A DNA stretch of 48,675 nt from DASSWG01 sp035704905 (GCA_035704905.1 DASSWN010000078.1:1-48675), one strand, 5' to 3'; counted from the first letter of the stretch, positions 16,631 through 24,691 are shown. Notes: generated by a model from the letters alone, not told the origin. Numbers and translations: made by a program.

Positions 16631-17272
16631 ATGGACTTCCTTCCCGAAAAACTTTCCGAATACGTGGACGAACATTCGCAACCCGAACCGGAATTATTGC
16701 AGGAGCTCAACCGCGAAACCCATCAAAAAATAGTGCAACCAAGGATGTTGAGCGGGCATTTGCAGGGACGTTTTTTGAGCATGCTTTCAAAACTTATCAA
16801 CCCGAAATATATTTTGGAAATCGGCACTTATACTGGATATTCCGCTTTGTGCATGGCGGAAGGAATGCAGGAAGAAGGCGAAATCCACACCATCGACATC
16901 AATGAAGAATTGAAATCCTTTCAACGGAAGTATTTTGATCGATCGGATTATGGTGAACAAATTTTTCAATACACCGGAAATGCGTTGGAAATTATTCCCA
17001 CTTTTAACAAGAAATTTGATTTGGCATTTATTGATGCGGACAAAGAAAATTATTCCAATTATTTTGAATTGATCGTTCCAAAAATGAATTCGGGCGGGGT
17101 AATTTTAACCGACAATGTACTTTGGAGCGGAAAAGTGGTGGAACCGTTGAAAAAAGAAGATGCCGACACACAAGGGATTTTGGCGTTCAACAAACTGGCA
17201 AATTCCGATGAACGGGTGGAAAGCATTTTACTTCCAATCCGGGACGGAGTAATGGTTTCGAGGGTGAAATAA
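16631..17272 (+). CDS. class I SAM-dependent O-methyltransferase
   Basis: A 213-residue methyltransferase of the catechol-O-methyltransferase-like (Methyltransf_3) family. SAM site: LEIGTYTGYSALCMAEG near residue 58; metal-binding residues lie in AFIDADKENYSNYF near residue 136 and LTDNVLWSGKV near residue 159. The substrate is unknown; family members methylate catechols and other vicinal diols. It follows the ACMSD-like gene by 73 nt, but that spacer holds the CTTTGCG repeat, so co-transcription is uncertain. Confidence 0.9.
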   Translation: MDFLPEKLSEYVDEHSQPEPELLQELNRETHQKIVQPRMLSGHLQGRFLSMLSKLINPKYILEIGTYTGYSALCMAEGMQEEGEIHTIDINEELKSFQRKYFDRSDYGEQIFQYTGNALEIIPTFNKKFDLAFIDADKENYSNYFELIVPKMNSGGVILTDNVLWSGKVVEPLKKEDADTQGILAFNKLANSDERVESILLPIRDGVMVSRVK

Positions 17273-17281
17273 ACAAAGACG

Positions 17282-17301
17282 ATTCTTGCCTTCGCGGGAA
17301 T
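17282..17301. repeat. REP-like hairpin, copy 1 (degenerate)
   Basis: A 20-nt element that differs from the intact copy at 17826-17845 by two bases; both changes (C to T) keep G-U pairing, so the RNA can still fold around the CTTC loop. Confidence 0.6.
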
Positions 17302-17337
17302 TTTAAACTGAAATATCACTTCAAAAAACAAAATTCC

Positions 17338-17817
17338 ATGCATCCCTATCTTCCACATCTACTCTCAGATATTTTAGCGGCGCATCGCAGAGAAAAACCC
17401 GTACGGTCGGGAACGGCAGAATTTATTGATGAAAACGAAGCATTCGAAAAACACATCGAAGAAGTCGAGCGGTTCATAAGTGGAGAAGGTTACGAGCACA
17501 ACTTTGGCTATTATTGTGGTTTAAAACCATTGGATTTTCCCCTAACGGAGCAATTTACAGATGAAGAAAAAAAACAGGTATTCGAGGCTTTCCAAAAAAT
17601 GCTTTCTACTTGGAATGCAAGCATGGAATTTCCTGAAAAACTTCCGCCGCCGCTCCGTTATGAACTCATGGTAAAAATATTGAATGAGGAATTCATGCCG
17701 ATGGACGAAGGTTTAATTGCTTTCGATTTTTGTTCTGGCTTTGCTCCGGATTGCGATTTTAAGGGATATTGTCCTTGTTGGGAATATTGGAACGAAGAAG
17801 GAAACTTGGAAAGTTAG
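17338..17817 (+). CDS. conserved hypothetical protein, cysteine-containing C-terminus
   Basis: A 159-residue soluble protein, mostly helical and acidic, with no signal peptide or membrane segment. The C-terminal region FDFCSGFAPDCDFKGYCPCWEYW carries four cysteines within 16 residues and may bind metal. I do not recognise the family with certainty; proteins of this look occur in flavobacteria. It is bracketed by two copies of a REP-like hairpin (17282-17301 and 17826-17845) and converges with tatA. Confidence 0.62.
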   Translation: MHPYLPHLLSDILAAHRREKPVRSGTAEFIDENEAFEKHIEEVERFISGEGYEHNFGYYCGLKPLDFPLTEQFTDEEKKQVFEAFQKMLSTWNASMEFPEKLPPPLRYELMVKILNEEFMPMDEGLIAFDFCSGFAPDCDFKGYCPCWEYWNEEGNLES

Positions 17818-17825
17818 AAAATAAG

Positions 17826-17845
17826 ATTCCCGCCTTCGCGGGAAT
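17826..17845. repeat. REP-like hairpin, copy 2, also a likely shared terminator
   Basis: ATTCCCGCCTTCGCGGGAAT folds into an 8-bp perfect stem with a CTTC tetraloop, 8 nt after the hypothetical gene stop and directly next to the tatA stop on the other strand. A/T-rich sequence on both sides would let it end transcription from both genes. Confidence 0.7.
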
Positions 17846-18136
17846 TTAAAATTTCCGTTTGACAGAACCCGTGATTTTTTCTATATCTTCTTTCACTTTT
17901 TTGACTTCATCCGTAAGGTTTTTAGTCGTATCATCTCGAAATTGAGAACCTTGTTCAGAACTTTTGGTGATTTCCGACTTTATATCGTTTGTGGCGTTTT
18001 TTACCATTCGAATTCCTTTTCCCAAATTGCGCGCAATATCAGGAATTTTATCTGCGCCAAATAAGAGCAGTGCAGCAAAAATCACAAAAGCAATTTCGCC
18101 ACCGCTCATACCAAATATTAAAGGAAATGTATGCAT
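17846..18136 (-). CDS. tatA: Sec-independent (twin-arginine) translocase protein TatA/TatE family
   Basis: A 96-residue TatA-type subunit that forms the Tat pore for folded proteins. After MHTFPLIFGMSGGEIAFVIFAALLLFGADKIPDIAR (one membrane helix, then the F-G-x-x-K-[IL]-P hinge) comes an amphipathic helix GKGIRMVKNATNDIKSEI and a charged tail. I chose the ATG at 18136: it matches family N-termini and lies only 4 nt after a TATCTTTG box, which means a leaderless or nearly leaderless message. The M1 peptidase gene lies upstream on the same strand, 103 nt away. tatC is not in the window. Confidence 0.9.
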   Translation of the reverse strand: MHTFPLIFGMSGGEIAFVIFAALLLFGADKIPDIARNLGKGIRMVKNATNDIKSEITKSSEQGSQFRDDTTKNLTDEVKKVKEDIEKITGSVKRKF

Positions 18137-18140
18137 TGGG

Positions 18141-18169
18141 CAAAGATAGTTCAAAAAATTATTCAACAA
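18141..18169 (-). promoter_or_regulatory. promoter of tatA
   Basis: On the minus strand, TTG (18169-18167), an 18-nt spacer and TATCTTTG (18148-18141) fit the Bacteroidota consensus. The -7 box ends 4 nt before the ATG. Confidence 0.62.
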
Positions 18170-18239
18170 TAAAAGACCATGTTAAAGGTTTTTACCGAAA
18201 AAACTCCTTTTTACCGCCAGTGCGATAATTATGTCGGTA

Positions 18240-20492
18240 TTACTTTTTCCAAACATTGTTTTCGGTGTTCACATCGGCCGTATGCAAATCCGGATCTAAC
18301 TGAATTGAAACGATCTTCTTTTGTGTCGCAAGAACTTTGCTGGCCTTGTCGGGGTTTTTGCGCCAAATTTCTACGGGGTAGGTCATTCTTTTCGAAGTTC
18401 CATCTTCAAATGTGAATTCCACAATAATCGGCATCGGCATTTTTCCGGGTTTCTCAAAAACAACTTCATAGAGATAGTTTGGGATTTTCATTTTTGCCTG
18501 TTCCTCTTTCGAAAAATTCGTTTCGATATATTTTTTGAAATCGGGGGCATTTTTATAAAAATTGTCCGGCGCATTATCCGTCGTGCTGAAATAAATCAAC
18601 TCTTTTGCCCATTTTGATTCTTCCGGATTGGTAATTCCCCATTTCTTCAAAAGAGATTTCGCCTGTTCGTTTGGTTGATCGTTGATTGTGTATAAATTAA
18701 CCTCTTTGATTCCTATATCAACATAATCAGTTCGATAGAACCATCCGCGCCAAAACCAGTCCAAATCAGTTCCTGAGGCATCTTCCATTGTTCGAAAGAA
18801 ATCATCAGGGGTCGGATGCTTGAACATCCATCGTTGGGCATAGGTTTGAAAAGCGTAATCGAAAAGTTCCGGCCCCAAAATGGTTTGCCGCAAAATGTTC
18901 AATCCGGCACCGACTTTTCCGTAGGCATTGTTCCCCAATTGATAGACATTTTCGGGGTTTGACATAATCGGTGTCATATACTTTTGGTTGCCTTTCATAT
19001 AATTCACGATCAAATCGGCATCTCCCCGATCCACTGGATAACGGTCCAATGGCGCAATGGCTTCCGGATATGTTTCTCCAAAATTCAACTGGGTCAAATA
19101 TTCCAAGAATGTGTTCAATCCTTCATCTAACCAACCCCATTGGCGTTCATCGCTGTTTACAATCATTGGAAAGAAATTATGGCCAACTTCATGAATAATG
19201 ACTCCGATCATTCCAAATTTAACATCGTCGCTATAGGTTCCATCGGCATCCGGGCGGCCAAAATTCCAACAAATCATCGGATATTCCATTCCTTGATTTC
19301 GTGCGTTGACGGCAACCGCTTTCGGATAGGGATAGGTGAAAGTATGTTTACTGTAAGTTTTCAATGTTTGTTCGATCGCTTTGGTAGCATATTCGCCCCA
19401 GAGCGGATTACCTTCTTTCGGATACATGGAAATGGCCATGACTTCATTGTCGCCTATTTTGGTATTTTTCATTTCCAAAATAAATTTTCGCGATGATGAA
19501 AAAGCAAAATCACGCACCATATCTGCTTTAAACTTCCAAGTTTGGTTTTTGTTTTTCCCCGGCTTCTTCGATTCATTTTTTTCGGCTTCTTCTTGTGTAA
19601 CAATCAAAACCGGTTTATCAAAAGATTTTTTGGCTTTTTCATATCGTTCCATCATCTTTTTGGAATAAACTTCTTCCCGATTTTGCAAGGTTCCGGTTGC
19701 CTCGAGAATATGATCGGCGGGAACGGCAATGCTCACTTCATAATTGCCAAATGGAAGCGCAAATTCGCCATCGCCCCAAAACTGATGGTTCTGCCAGCCT
19801 TCCTTGTCGTTATAAACCGCCATTCGTGGGAAAAACTGGGCGATCACGTATAAATTATTTCCATGTTCTTCAAAATGTTCATAACCTGACCGGCCATCCA
19901 CTTCCATATAATTGTTGATGTTGTACCACCACTTTATGGAAAATTCAAAACTTTCCCCGGCTTTTAGCGGTTCGTTCAAATTAATGCGCATCATTGTGAA
20001 ATTGACAAAGTAATCCAAAGGCTTCCCATTATGTGTAACCTCCTGCAACTTGAATCCGCCATCGAAGGTATCTTCCATCATATATTCGGAAACAAAATCG
20101 GCAGGCTGGGTGAAAGGCTGAAACCAATCCGAATTTCGTTCTGCGGCGGGACTTTCTTTTGACCGAATATTTTGGTCAAGTTGCACCCAAAGATATTCCA
20201 AATCGTTTGGTGAATTGTTGGTATAGGTAATCGTTTCAAATCCATATAATTTCTGATTTTCATCATCCAACCGAATATCCATTACATAATCCGCCGTATT
20301 TTGGTAGTATGCAGGACCAGGCGCGCCGGAAGCCGTTCTATATTGATTGGGGGTGGCAAAAGTTTCATAAAGCTGACGAAAATAATTTTCATTTGCATGC
20401 CCAGTAGAATCATTTTGGGCTGGATTTTGTGCGAAACCCGAGACAAAAAAAAGCATAAAAAATATACCCGGTCCAATTTTGAAAGCAGTCAT
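18240..20492 (-). CDS. M1 family metallopeptidase (aminopeptidase N-like), exported
   Basis: A 750-residue zinc peptidase. It starts with a signal peptide (MTAFKIGPGIFFMLFFVSGFA, cleavage near residue 21). The zinc site is complete: HEVGH at 434-438 and the third ligand E457, with 18 residues between them as in gluzincins. The N-terminal half is the usual beta-sandwich (YVMDIRLDDENQKLYGFETITYTN). The long basic/acidic insert near residues 280-320 (EEAEKNESKKPGKNKNQ) is common in the Bacteroidota M1 group. It probably digests peptides in the periplasm. No sorting domain is present. Transcribed toward tatA. Confidence 0.93.
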   Translation of the reverse strand: MTAFKIGPGIFFMLFFVSGFAQNPAQNDSTGHANENYFRQLYETFATPNQYRTASGAPGPAYYQNTADYVMDIRLDDENQKLYGFETITYTNNSPNDLEYLWVQLDQNIRSKESPAAERNSDWFQPFTQPADFVSEYMMEDTFDGGFKLQEVTHNGKPLDYFVNFTMMRINLNEPLKAGESFEFSIKWWYNINNYMEVDGRSGYEHFEEHGNNLYVIAQFFPRMAVYNDKEGWQNHQFWGDGEFALPFGNYEVSIAVPADHILEATGTLQNREEVYSKKMMERYEKAKKSFDKPVLIVTQEEAEKNESKKPGKNKNQTWKFKADMVRDFAFSSSRKFILEMKNTKIGDNEVMAISMYPKEGNPLWGEYATKAIEQTLKTYSKHTFTYPYPKAVAVNARNQGMEYPMICWNFGRPDADGTYSDDVKFGMIGVIIHEVGHNFFPMIVNSDERQWGWLDEGLNTFLEYLTQLNFGETYPEAIAPLDRYPVDRGDADLIVNYMKGNQKYMTPIMSNPENVYQLGNNAYGKVGAGLNILRQTILGPELFDYAFQTYAQRWMFKHPTPDDFFRTMEDASGTDLDWFWRGWFYRTDYVDIGIKEVNLYTINDQPNEQAKSLLKKWGITNPEESKWAKELIYFSTTDNAPDNFYKNAPDFKKYIETNFSKEEQAKMKIPNYLYEVVFEKPGKMPMPIIVEFTFEDGTSKRMTYPVEIWRKNPDKASKVLATQKKIVSIQLDPDLHTADVNTENNVWKK

Positions 20493-20598
20493 ATTCGATG
20501 GTTTTTTAATTAATCCGCTAATGTACCAATTTTAGCGAAATTCAAAATTTTAAAAACTGGTTTTTGCAGCAGTGTAACGCTTGGAATTTTATTATTTG

Positions 20599-20606
20599 TA
20601 TTTTTG
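20599..20606 (+). promoter_or_regulatory. -7 box (TATTTTTG) for the small membrane gene
   Basis: TATTTTTG matches TAnnTTTG and lies 13 nt before the start at 20620. A TTG at 20581-20583 is closer (15 nt) than the ideal spacer. Confidence 0.45.
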
Positions 20607-20619
20607 TATTTATCAGTAA

Positions 20620-20898
20620 ATGAAGAAGAAAATGAAAAAGATGGTTTGGAAAAAATGGATTGATCGTTTGTGCGCAATTTTGCTTGTGCTTGTTCTATCG
20701 GGAATTGGAACAGGGTTTTACTTTCAGTTTTCGGAGGAGCCGGCACTTGGCCAAAAATTTATAGGGTTCAGCGTTTTGGGTTTTGCCTTCGTTTTAATGC
20801 CAATTTTCCTGGTTCATCGTTGGCGCGGAAAACGCCTACAAGATTATACGTTGACAAAAGAAAATCTAAAACGAATGCGCGAAAAGGGCATCGATTAA
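20620..20898 (+). CDS. small two-helix membrane protein of unknown function
   Basis: A 92-residue protein: lysine-rich start (MKKKMKKMVWKKW), two membrane helices (about 14-35 and 47-67), then a basic cytoplasmic tail RWRGKRLQDYTLTKENLKRMREKGID. The positive-inside pattern puts both ends in the cytoplasm. The family is not named to my knowledge. It has a TATTTTTG box just upstream and is divergent from the M1 peptidase. Confidence 0.66.
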   Translation: MKKKMKKMVWKKWIDRLCAILLVLVLSGIGTGFYFQFSEEPALGQKFIGFSVLGFAFVLMPIFLVHRWRGKRLQDYTLTKENLKRMREKGID

Positions 20899-20965
20899 AA
20901 ATACTTTTTCCCCTTTTTCCAAAAAAAATAACGCTTTCCCGTTAAGCTATGTGCTTTTTTATATG

Positions 20966-20973
20966 TATGTTTG
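20966..20973 (+). promoter_or_regulatory. -7 box (TATGTTTG) for the cold-shock gene
   Basis: TATGTTTG matches TAnnTTTG, 28 nt before the ATG at 21002. Confidence 0.5.
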
Positions 20974-21001
20974 TCATACTATTAATTTTTATAATCTTAC
21001 A

Positions 21002-21199
21002 ATGGAAGGTACAGTTAAATTTTTCAATGAGTCCAAAGGATATGGATTCATTACCAACGACGAAACAGGCAAGGACATTTTTGTTCATGTTACAGGACTT
21101 AACGGCGAAGCTTTGAACGAAGGCGACAAAGTGGAATACGTTGAAGAAGAAGGAAGGAAAGGATTAACCGCAACTCAGGTGCGCGTGATCCACGAATAA
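21002..21199 (+). CDS. cold-shock domain protein (CspA family)
   Basis: A 65-residue single cold-shock domain that binds single-stranded RNA/DNA. RNP1 is KGYGFI near residue 12 and RNP2 is DIFVHV near residue 27. I start it at the ATG at 21002 (MEGTVKFFNESKGYGFI), because the 17 residues upstream in the open frame match no Csp and would cover the TATGTTTG promoter. It is followed by a clear terminator, so it is a one-gene unit. Confidence 0.95.
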   Translation: MEGTVKFFNESKGYGFITNDETGKDIFVHVTGLNGEALNEGDKVEYVEEEGRKGLTATQVRVIHE

Positions 21200-21229
21200 T
21201 ATACAGTATTATTTAAGCATTTCTGAAAA

Positions 21230-21262
21230 ACGTCATCCTTATTTGGGGATGATGTTTTTTTT
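21230..21262 (+). terminator. rho-independent terminator after the cold-shock gene
   Basis: A 9-bp stem (ACGTCATCC with GGATGATGT, one G-U pair) around a short loop, followed by a run of T. It also separates this gene from the convergent small basic protein. Confidence 0.8.
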
Positions 21263-21279
21263 GTCTTAAAATGAAAGGT

Positions 21280-21474
21280 TTAGAAAAGAAAAAACATCGC
21301 CCCAAAAGCACCCATAACCAAAATCACAATGCCCAAACATCCGCGGCTGAGCATTCGCCCAATTTTTTGATTTCTGCCACTTCGGGTTAAAGGAACTCCT
21401 ATTTTTCGTGATATATTCGATTTAAGCCGGGAAATACCGATCAGTCGTTTCCAGGAAAATCCACCTCTGTTCAT
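21280..21474 (-). CDS. small basic protein with C-terminal membrane segment
   Basis: A 64-residue protein: MNRGGFSWKRLIGISRLKSN, then ISRKIGVPLTRSGRNQKIGRM (strongly basic), then a glycine-rich hydrophobic tail of about 18 residues (GIVILVMGAFGAMFFLF) that could anchor it in the membrane. I have seen similar N-termini (GGFSWKR, KIGIPLTKSGRQRKIG) in flavobacterial hypothetical proteins, so I think it is a conserved family without known function. It lies 65 nt or more from its neighbours on both sides of its promoter region and converges with the cold-shock gene. Confidence 0.66.
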   Translation of the reverse strand: MNRGGFSWKRLIGISRLKSNISRKIGVPLTRSGRNQKIGRMLSRGCLGIVILVMGAFGAMFFLF

Positions 21475-21550
21475 TGCAAATTGCCCATTATAATTGTACG
21501 AAATTTAGGAAAATTTGACAAGATGTGAAATTAAATATCATTTTTGTCCT

Positions 21551-21582
21551 TTTGAGAAAACCTACCAAAATTCTTATTTTTG
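21551..21582 (+). promoter_or_regulatory. promoter of the UDG-like gene
   Basis: TTTG at 21551-21554, a 20-nt spacer and TATTTTTG at 21575-21582 fit the -33/-7 consensus. It decides the downstream gene start, because the open frame extends upstream across it. Confidence 0.65.
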
Positions 21583-21604
21583 CAGGAAATTTGACTTTTT
21601 ACTT

Positions 21605-22267
21605 TTGTTTGAACACCGACATCCATATCTTCCTTTTATTCCCGAAAATACAAAAAAACTGATCGTCGGCACCCTACCGCCGCCCCGTTTCAGCCAAAAT
21701 CAATTAAAATCGGATGATGTGGATTTCTGTTATGGCAGTCGGGATGGACAATTATGGAAAATACTTGGGGAAATTTTCGAAAAAGAGCTTCTTTTCGAAG
21801 ATACCGAAAAAGCGGTGAAGCAACGAAAAGAATTTTTGATCCGTAACAAGCTCGGTATCTGCGATATGGTGGAATCTTGCCAACGCGAAAAAATCGACTC
21901 TTCCGATTTGGGAATGAGGAATGTGAAATTGCGCAACATGCTTCAAATTCTTCGTCAACACCCGAGCGTTGGTACTTTATTGTTCACAGGTGGAAATAGC
22001 AAAAACGGTCCGGAATATTTTTTTCGGAAACATATTCAAGGTACAGACATAAAGTTGGAACTCGTGCAAGCCGAAGTCCCGCGCATTCACGAATTTGTTT
22101 TGGACGGGCGCAAAATTACAACCGTTTCCCTCACAGCTCCTTCGGGTTCCGCCAATCGAGCTATCGGCGGAATGCAATTGTACAAAGACCTCAAAAAAAA
22201 TCACCCTGAATTTACCGTGGTAGATTTCAGGGTGATGCAGTATAAACCTTTCTTTTTATCCGATTAA
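21605..22267 (+). CDS. uracil-DNA glycosylase superfamily protein
   Basis: A protein of 220 residues with a UDG-like fold. Near the N-terminus it has KLIVGTLPPPRFSQ, then FCYGSRDGQLWKI, and near the C-terminus VSLTAPSGSANRAIG; these match a Bacteroidota group annotated as uracil-DNA glycosylase family. The exact base excised is not known. The frame is open from 21515, but a strong promoter lies inside that extension, so I use the TTG at 21605, giving (M)FEHRHPYLPFIP, which fits the family N-terminus. It converges with the OmpA lipoprotein, 10 nt between stops. Confidence 0.78.
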   Translation: MFEHRHPYLPFIPENTKKLIVGTLPPPRFSQNQLKSDDVDFCYGSRDGQLWKILGEIFEKELLFEDTEKAVKQRKEFLIRNKLGICDMVESCQREKIDSSDLGMRNVKLRNMLQILRQHPSVGTLLFTGGNSKNGPEYFFRKHIQGTDIKLELVQAEVPRIHEFVLDGRKITTVSLTAPSGSANRAIGGMQLYKDLKKNHPEFTVVDFRVMQYKPFFLSD

Positions 22268-22277
22268 AGCTTTACGG

Positions 22278-23195
22278 TTATTTACCGTCTTCTGGTTTGT
22301 CGCCGGCATTTGGCTGATTGATATTGGTGCGAATATCCTCGTTAAGCATATTGTCGGAAGCTTCTTCTGCCTTTTTCATTCCTTCCTCGATCATACCATA
22401 AAATTGACCAAGTTCAGGAAGAATAACAATTCGTGTCCTTCTATTTCTAGCGCGTCCTTCAGGGTTGTCATTTGATGCAATAGGGATATATTCGCTTCTT
22501 CCGGCAGCGGTCATGCGCGCTGGATCAACATTGAAATCGTTCACCAAAATCCTAACAATGGATGTTGCACGGTGCACGCTCAAATCCCAATTGTCTTCAA
22601 TACATGAATTATGGATCGGTACATTATCAGTATGCCCTTCTACCATAAATTCGAAATCCGGTTTTGCTTTTACAACTTTGGCAACTTTTGCCAAAACTTC
22701 CCGTGCCCGATTCGAAACTTCATAGCTACCGCTGTTGAACAATAGTTTATCGGAAATAGAAACAAAAACAACACCTTTTTCCACACTAATTTGTATATCA
22801 TCACCTTCCAAAGTTCCCAAAGCACCTTTCAAGCTGGTTACCAAAGCAAGGGTGACACTGTCTTTTTTGTTCAAAGCTTCATGCAAGGCCGTGATTTTCA
22901 AATCTTTCTCTTGCAAACGCTTGAGGGATTGATTCAAATTTTCCGCTGCTTTTTCGGATAATGTGGCCAAATTTCCTTGAGTCATCAACAAAGCAGAATT
23001 TGTGCTTTCCAAAGTTCTTATTTGTTGGGTCATGGCTTTGTTTTCGCTGAGACAATCATTCAGCTTCATGGTGGTGGAATCCAATAAACTCTGTGTTTCC
23101 TCCTGTTTCGATTCCAAAGCAGCATATTTCTTTTGGGACACACAAGATGAAAGGATTACCGCCGTCAAAATCGGTAAAACAAAGATTTTTTTCAT
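22278..23195 (-). CDS. OmpA-family lipoprotein (peptidoglycan-binding)
   Basis: A 305-residue lipoprotein: signal MKKIFVLPILTAVILSSC with lipobox cysteine at 18, a long coiled-coil (about residues 24-105, rich in E/Q/L), then an OmpA C-terminal domain (about 145-262) with VEGHTDNVP, NWDLSVHRATSIVRIL and NPEGRARNRRTRIVI. The tail is acidic. It would tether the outer membrane to peptidoglycan. Domain order resembles MotB-like OmpA proteins, but no motor gene is near. Single gene, followed on the same strand by the glycosyltransferase in the opposite order of transcription (that gene lies upstream). Confidence 0.92.
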   Translation of the reverse strand: MKKIFVLPILTAVILSSCVSQKKYAALESKQEETQSLLDSTTMKLNDCLSENKAMTQQIRTLESTNSALLMTQGNLATLSEKAAENLNQSLKRLQEKDLKITALHEALNKKDSVTLALVTSLKGALGTLEGDDIQISVEKGVVFVSISDKLLFNSGSYEVSNRAREVLAKVAKVVKAKPDFEFMVEGHTDNVPIHNSCIEDNWDLSVHRATSIVRILVNDFNVDPARMTAAGRSEYIPIASNDNPEGRARNRRTRIVILPELGQFYGMIEEGMKKAEEASDNMLNEDIRTNINQPNAGDKPEDGK

Positions 23196-23275
23196 GATTT
23201 TTTATGTTTAAAATTTAGTTATGATTGGTCAAAATTACTAAAAATAGCATGCCACCGTCTTCCCTTAACAAGAAT

Positions 23276-24280
23276 TTAGCTTTGCTTTCGCAGTGCGGAG
23301 AAGGTTTTCTTACCCAAAATATAATATTCGAAAACAATCGAGAAAACCCTGCTTTTATGGCTCTTTTTGGGATGAATTTTTCGCTTTTTTAATAAAATCG
23401 GCAATGATTTATAGAAAGATAGGTGGGCTTTAAAAACCGCCCCAAAGTGCTTTGGTTTTCCTTGGAAAAGAAATCGAACCGCTGCGATTCCGTCCAAACT
23501 TAAACGTAAAACCACCAAGAAAAAATGAAATTTACCAGAATCGTTTTTCACCAAATTAAACAAGGAATTGCGAAAATTATAAAAGGTCTTTTGAGGGTTT
23601 TCAGAAGACAGTGTCGCACCGCCAACATGAAATACTTTGCTCTTTCCTATATATTTAATGGTGTATCCCAAATTGCGCATGCGCCAACACAAATCGATTT
23701 CTTCTTGATGGGCAAAATAGTTTTCATCCAATTTGCCGGCCTCATAAAAAACCGATTTTCGGACCGCCAAACATGCACCGCTGGCCCAAAAAATAGGAAC
23801 CTCATCATCATATTGTCCGCGATCTTCTTCCAAATCTTCAAAAATGCGGCCGCGACAGTAGGGAAACGCCAAACGATCTAGAAAACCACCTGCGGCCCCG
23901 GCATATTCAAAATAATTTTTCCGATGATAATCCAAAATTTTAGGTTGCACCGCAGCAGTTTTCGATTGATTTTCAAAACAGGAAATCAATGGGGGCAACC
24001 AATTTTCGGTCACGGCCACATCGCTGTTCAGCAAAATAAAAATTTCTTCGGAAAGTTGAGACAGCGCATCGTTGTAGCCTTTCGCATATCCGCCATTCTG
24101 AATATTCTGAATTATCTTTACTTGGGGAAAATTTTGTTTTACAAAAACCGCAGAACCGTCGGTTGAAGCGTTATCGGCCATATAAACCGTTGCTTCCGGG
24201 GAAAAGGAAACCACCGAAGGCAAAAATTTCCGAAGCAATTCCTTGCCATTCCAATTCAATATGACAACCGCGATTCTCAA
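23276..24280 (-). CDS. glycosyltransferase family 2
   Basis: A GT-A glycosyltransferase of 334 residues. Nucleotide-sugar binding: RIAVVILNWNGKELL at the start and MADNASTDGSAVF; the DxD-like motif is in LLNSDVAV; later KVFHVGGATLS. The C-terminal ~80 residues hold hydrophobic stretches near a membrane (FFLVVLRLSLDGIAAVRFLF). The frame is open to the ATG at 24316, but the TTG at 24280 gives the usual N-terminus (M)RIAVVILNWNG and lies 4 nt after a TACCTTCG box, so I prefer it. Acceptor unknown, perhaps a cell-surface polysaccharide. Divergent from ftsB. Confidence 0.88.
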   Translation of the reverse strand: MRIAVVILNWNGKELLRKFLPSVVSFSPEATVYMADNASTDGSAVFVKQNFPQVKIIQNIQNGGYAKGYNDALSQLSEEIFILLNSDVAVTENWLPPLISCFENQSKTAAVQPKILDYHRKNYFEYAGAAGGFLDRLAFPYCRGRIFEDLEEDRGQYDDEVPIFWASGACLAVRKSVFYEAGKLDENYFAHQEEIDLCWRMRNLGYTIKYIGKSKVFHVGGATLSSENPQKTFYNFRNSLFNLVKNDSGKFHFFLVVLRLSLDGIAAVRFLFQGKPKHFGAVFKAHLSFYKSLPILLKKRKIHPKKSHKSRVFSIVFEYYILGKKTFSALRKQS

Positions 24281-24315
24281 GCGGCGAAGGTACAAAAAAT
24301 GACGAATGCTTCTCA

Positions 24316-24346
24316 TTTGTTGGCTGCAAACGATTACTTATTTTCG
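24316..24346 (+). promoter_or_regulatory. promoter of ftsB-mutA-mutB
   Basis: TTTG at 24316-24319, a 19-nt spacer and TATTTTCG at 24339-24346 (TAnnTTCG variant). A second TATTTTCG follows at 24347-24354. The ftsB ATG is at 24359. Confidence 0.58.
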
Positions 24347-24358
24347 TATTTTCGCAAC

Positions 24359-24691
24359 ATGGGCATTCGGCAATTACGAAAAAAGAAATGGTTCAAAATC
24401 CTTAGCAACAAATATGTGCTATTGTTGGTATTGTTTGTGGTTTGGATGTTTTTTTTTGACAGCAATTCTTGGTTGGCGCACCGCGAATTGAATCAAAGTA
24501 TCGAAGAATTGGAAAACAACAAAGAATATTACAAAAACCAAATTCAAAAAGATACTGCGATCATAAACAGCTTGAACGATCCACAGGAACTTGAAAAATT
24601 TGCACGCGAAAAGTATTTTATGAAACGCGAAAACGAAGATGTTTATATTATTAAATATGCCGATAGTTTAAAAAAAGAAAGGAATGACTGA
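24359..24691 (+). CDS. septum formation initiator FtsB/DivIC family protein
   Basis: A bitopic division protein of 110 residues: short cytoplasmic basic N-terminus (MGIRQLRKKKWFKIL), one membrane helix (about 18-36), then a periplasmic coiled coil (NQSIEELENNKEYYKNQIQKD) and the family closing motif DPQELEKFAREKYFMKRENEDVY. I start at the ATG at 24359, as the open frame upstream covers the promoter. Its end overlaps the start of mutA by 8 nt (24684-24691), so division and propionate genes share one message, an order I recall from many flavobacteria, where a uridine kinase gene usually precedes; that gene is absent here. Confidence 0.9.
   Translation: MGIRQLRKKKWFKILSNKYVLLLVLFVVWMFFFDSNSWLAHRELNQSIEELENNKEYYKNQIQKDTAIINSLNDPQELEKFAREKYFMKRENEDVYIIKYADSLKKERND

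Noticed and set aside
20951..21001. N-terminal extension of the cold-shock protein
   Set aside because: It covers the TATGTTTG promoter and has no match to the family; the ATG at 21002 gives the normal length.
21515..21604. N-terminal extension of the UDG-like protein
   Set aside because: A good promoter lies inside it, and the family begins near the TTG at 21605.
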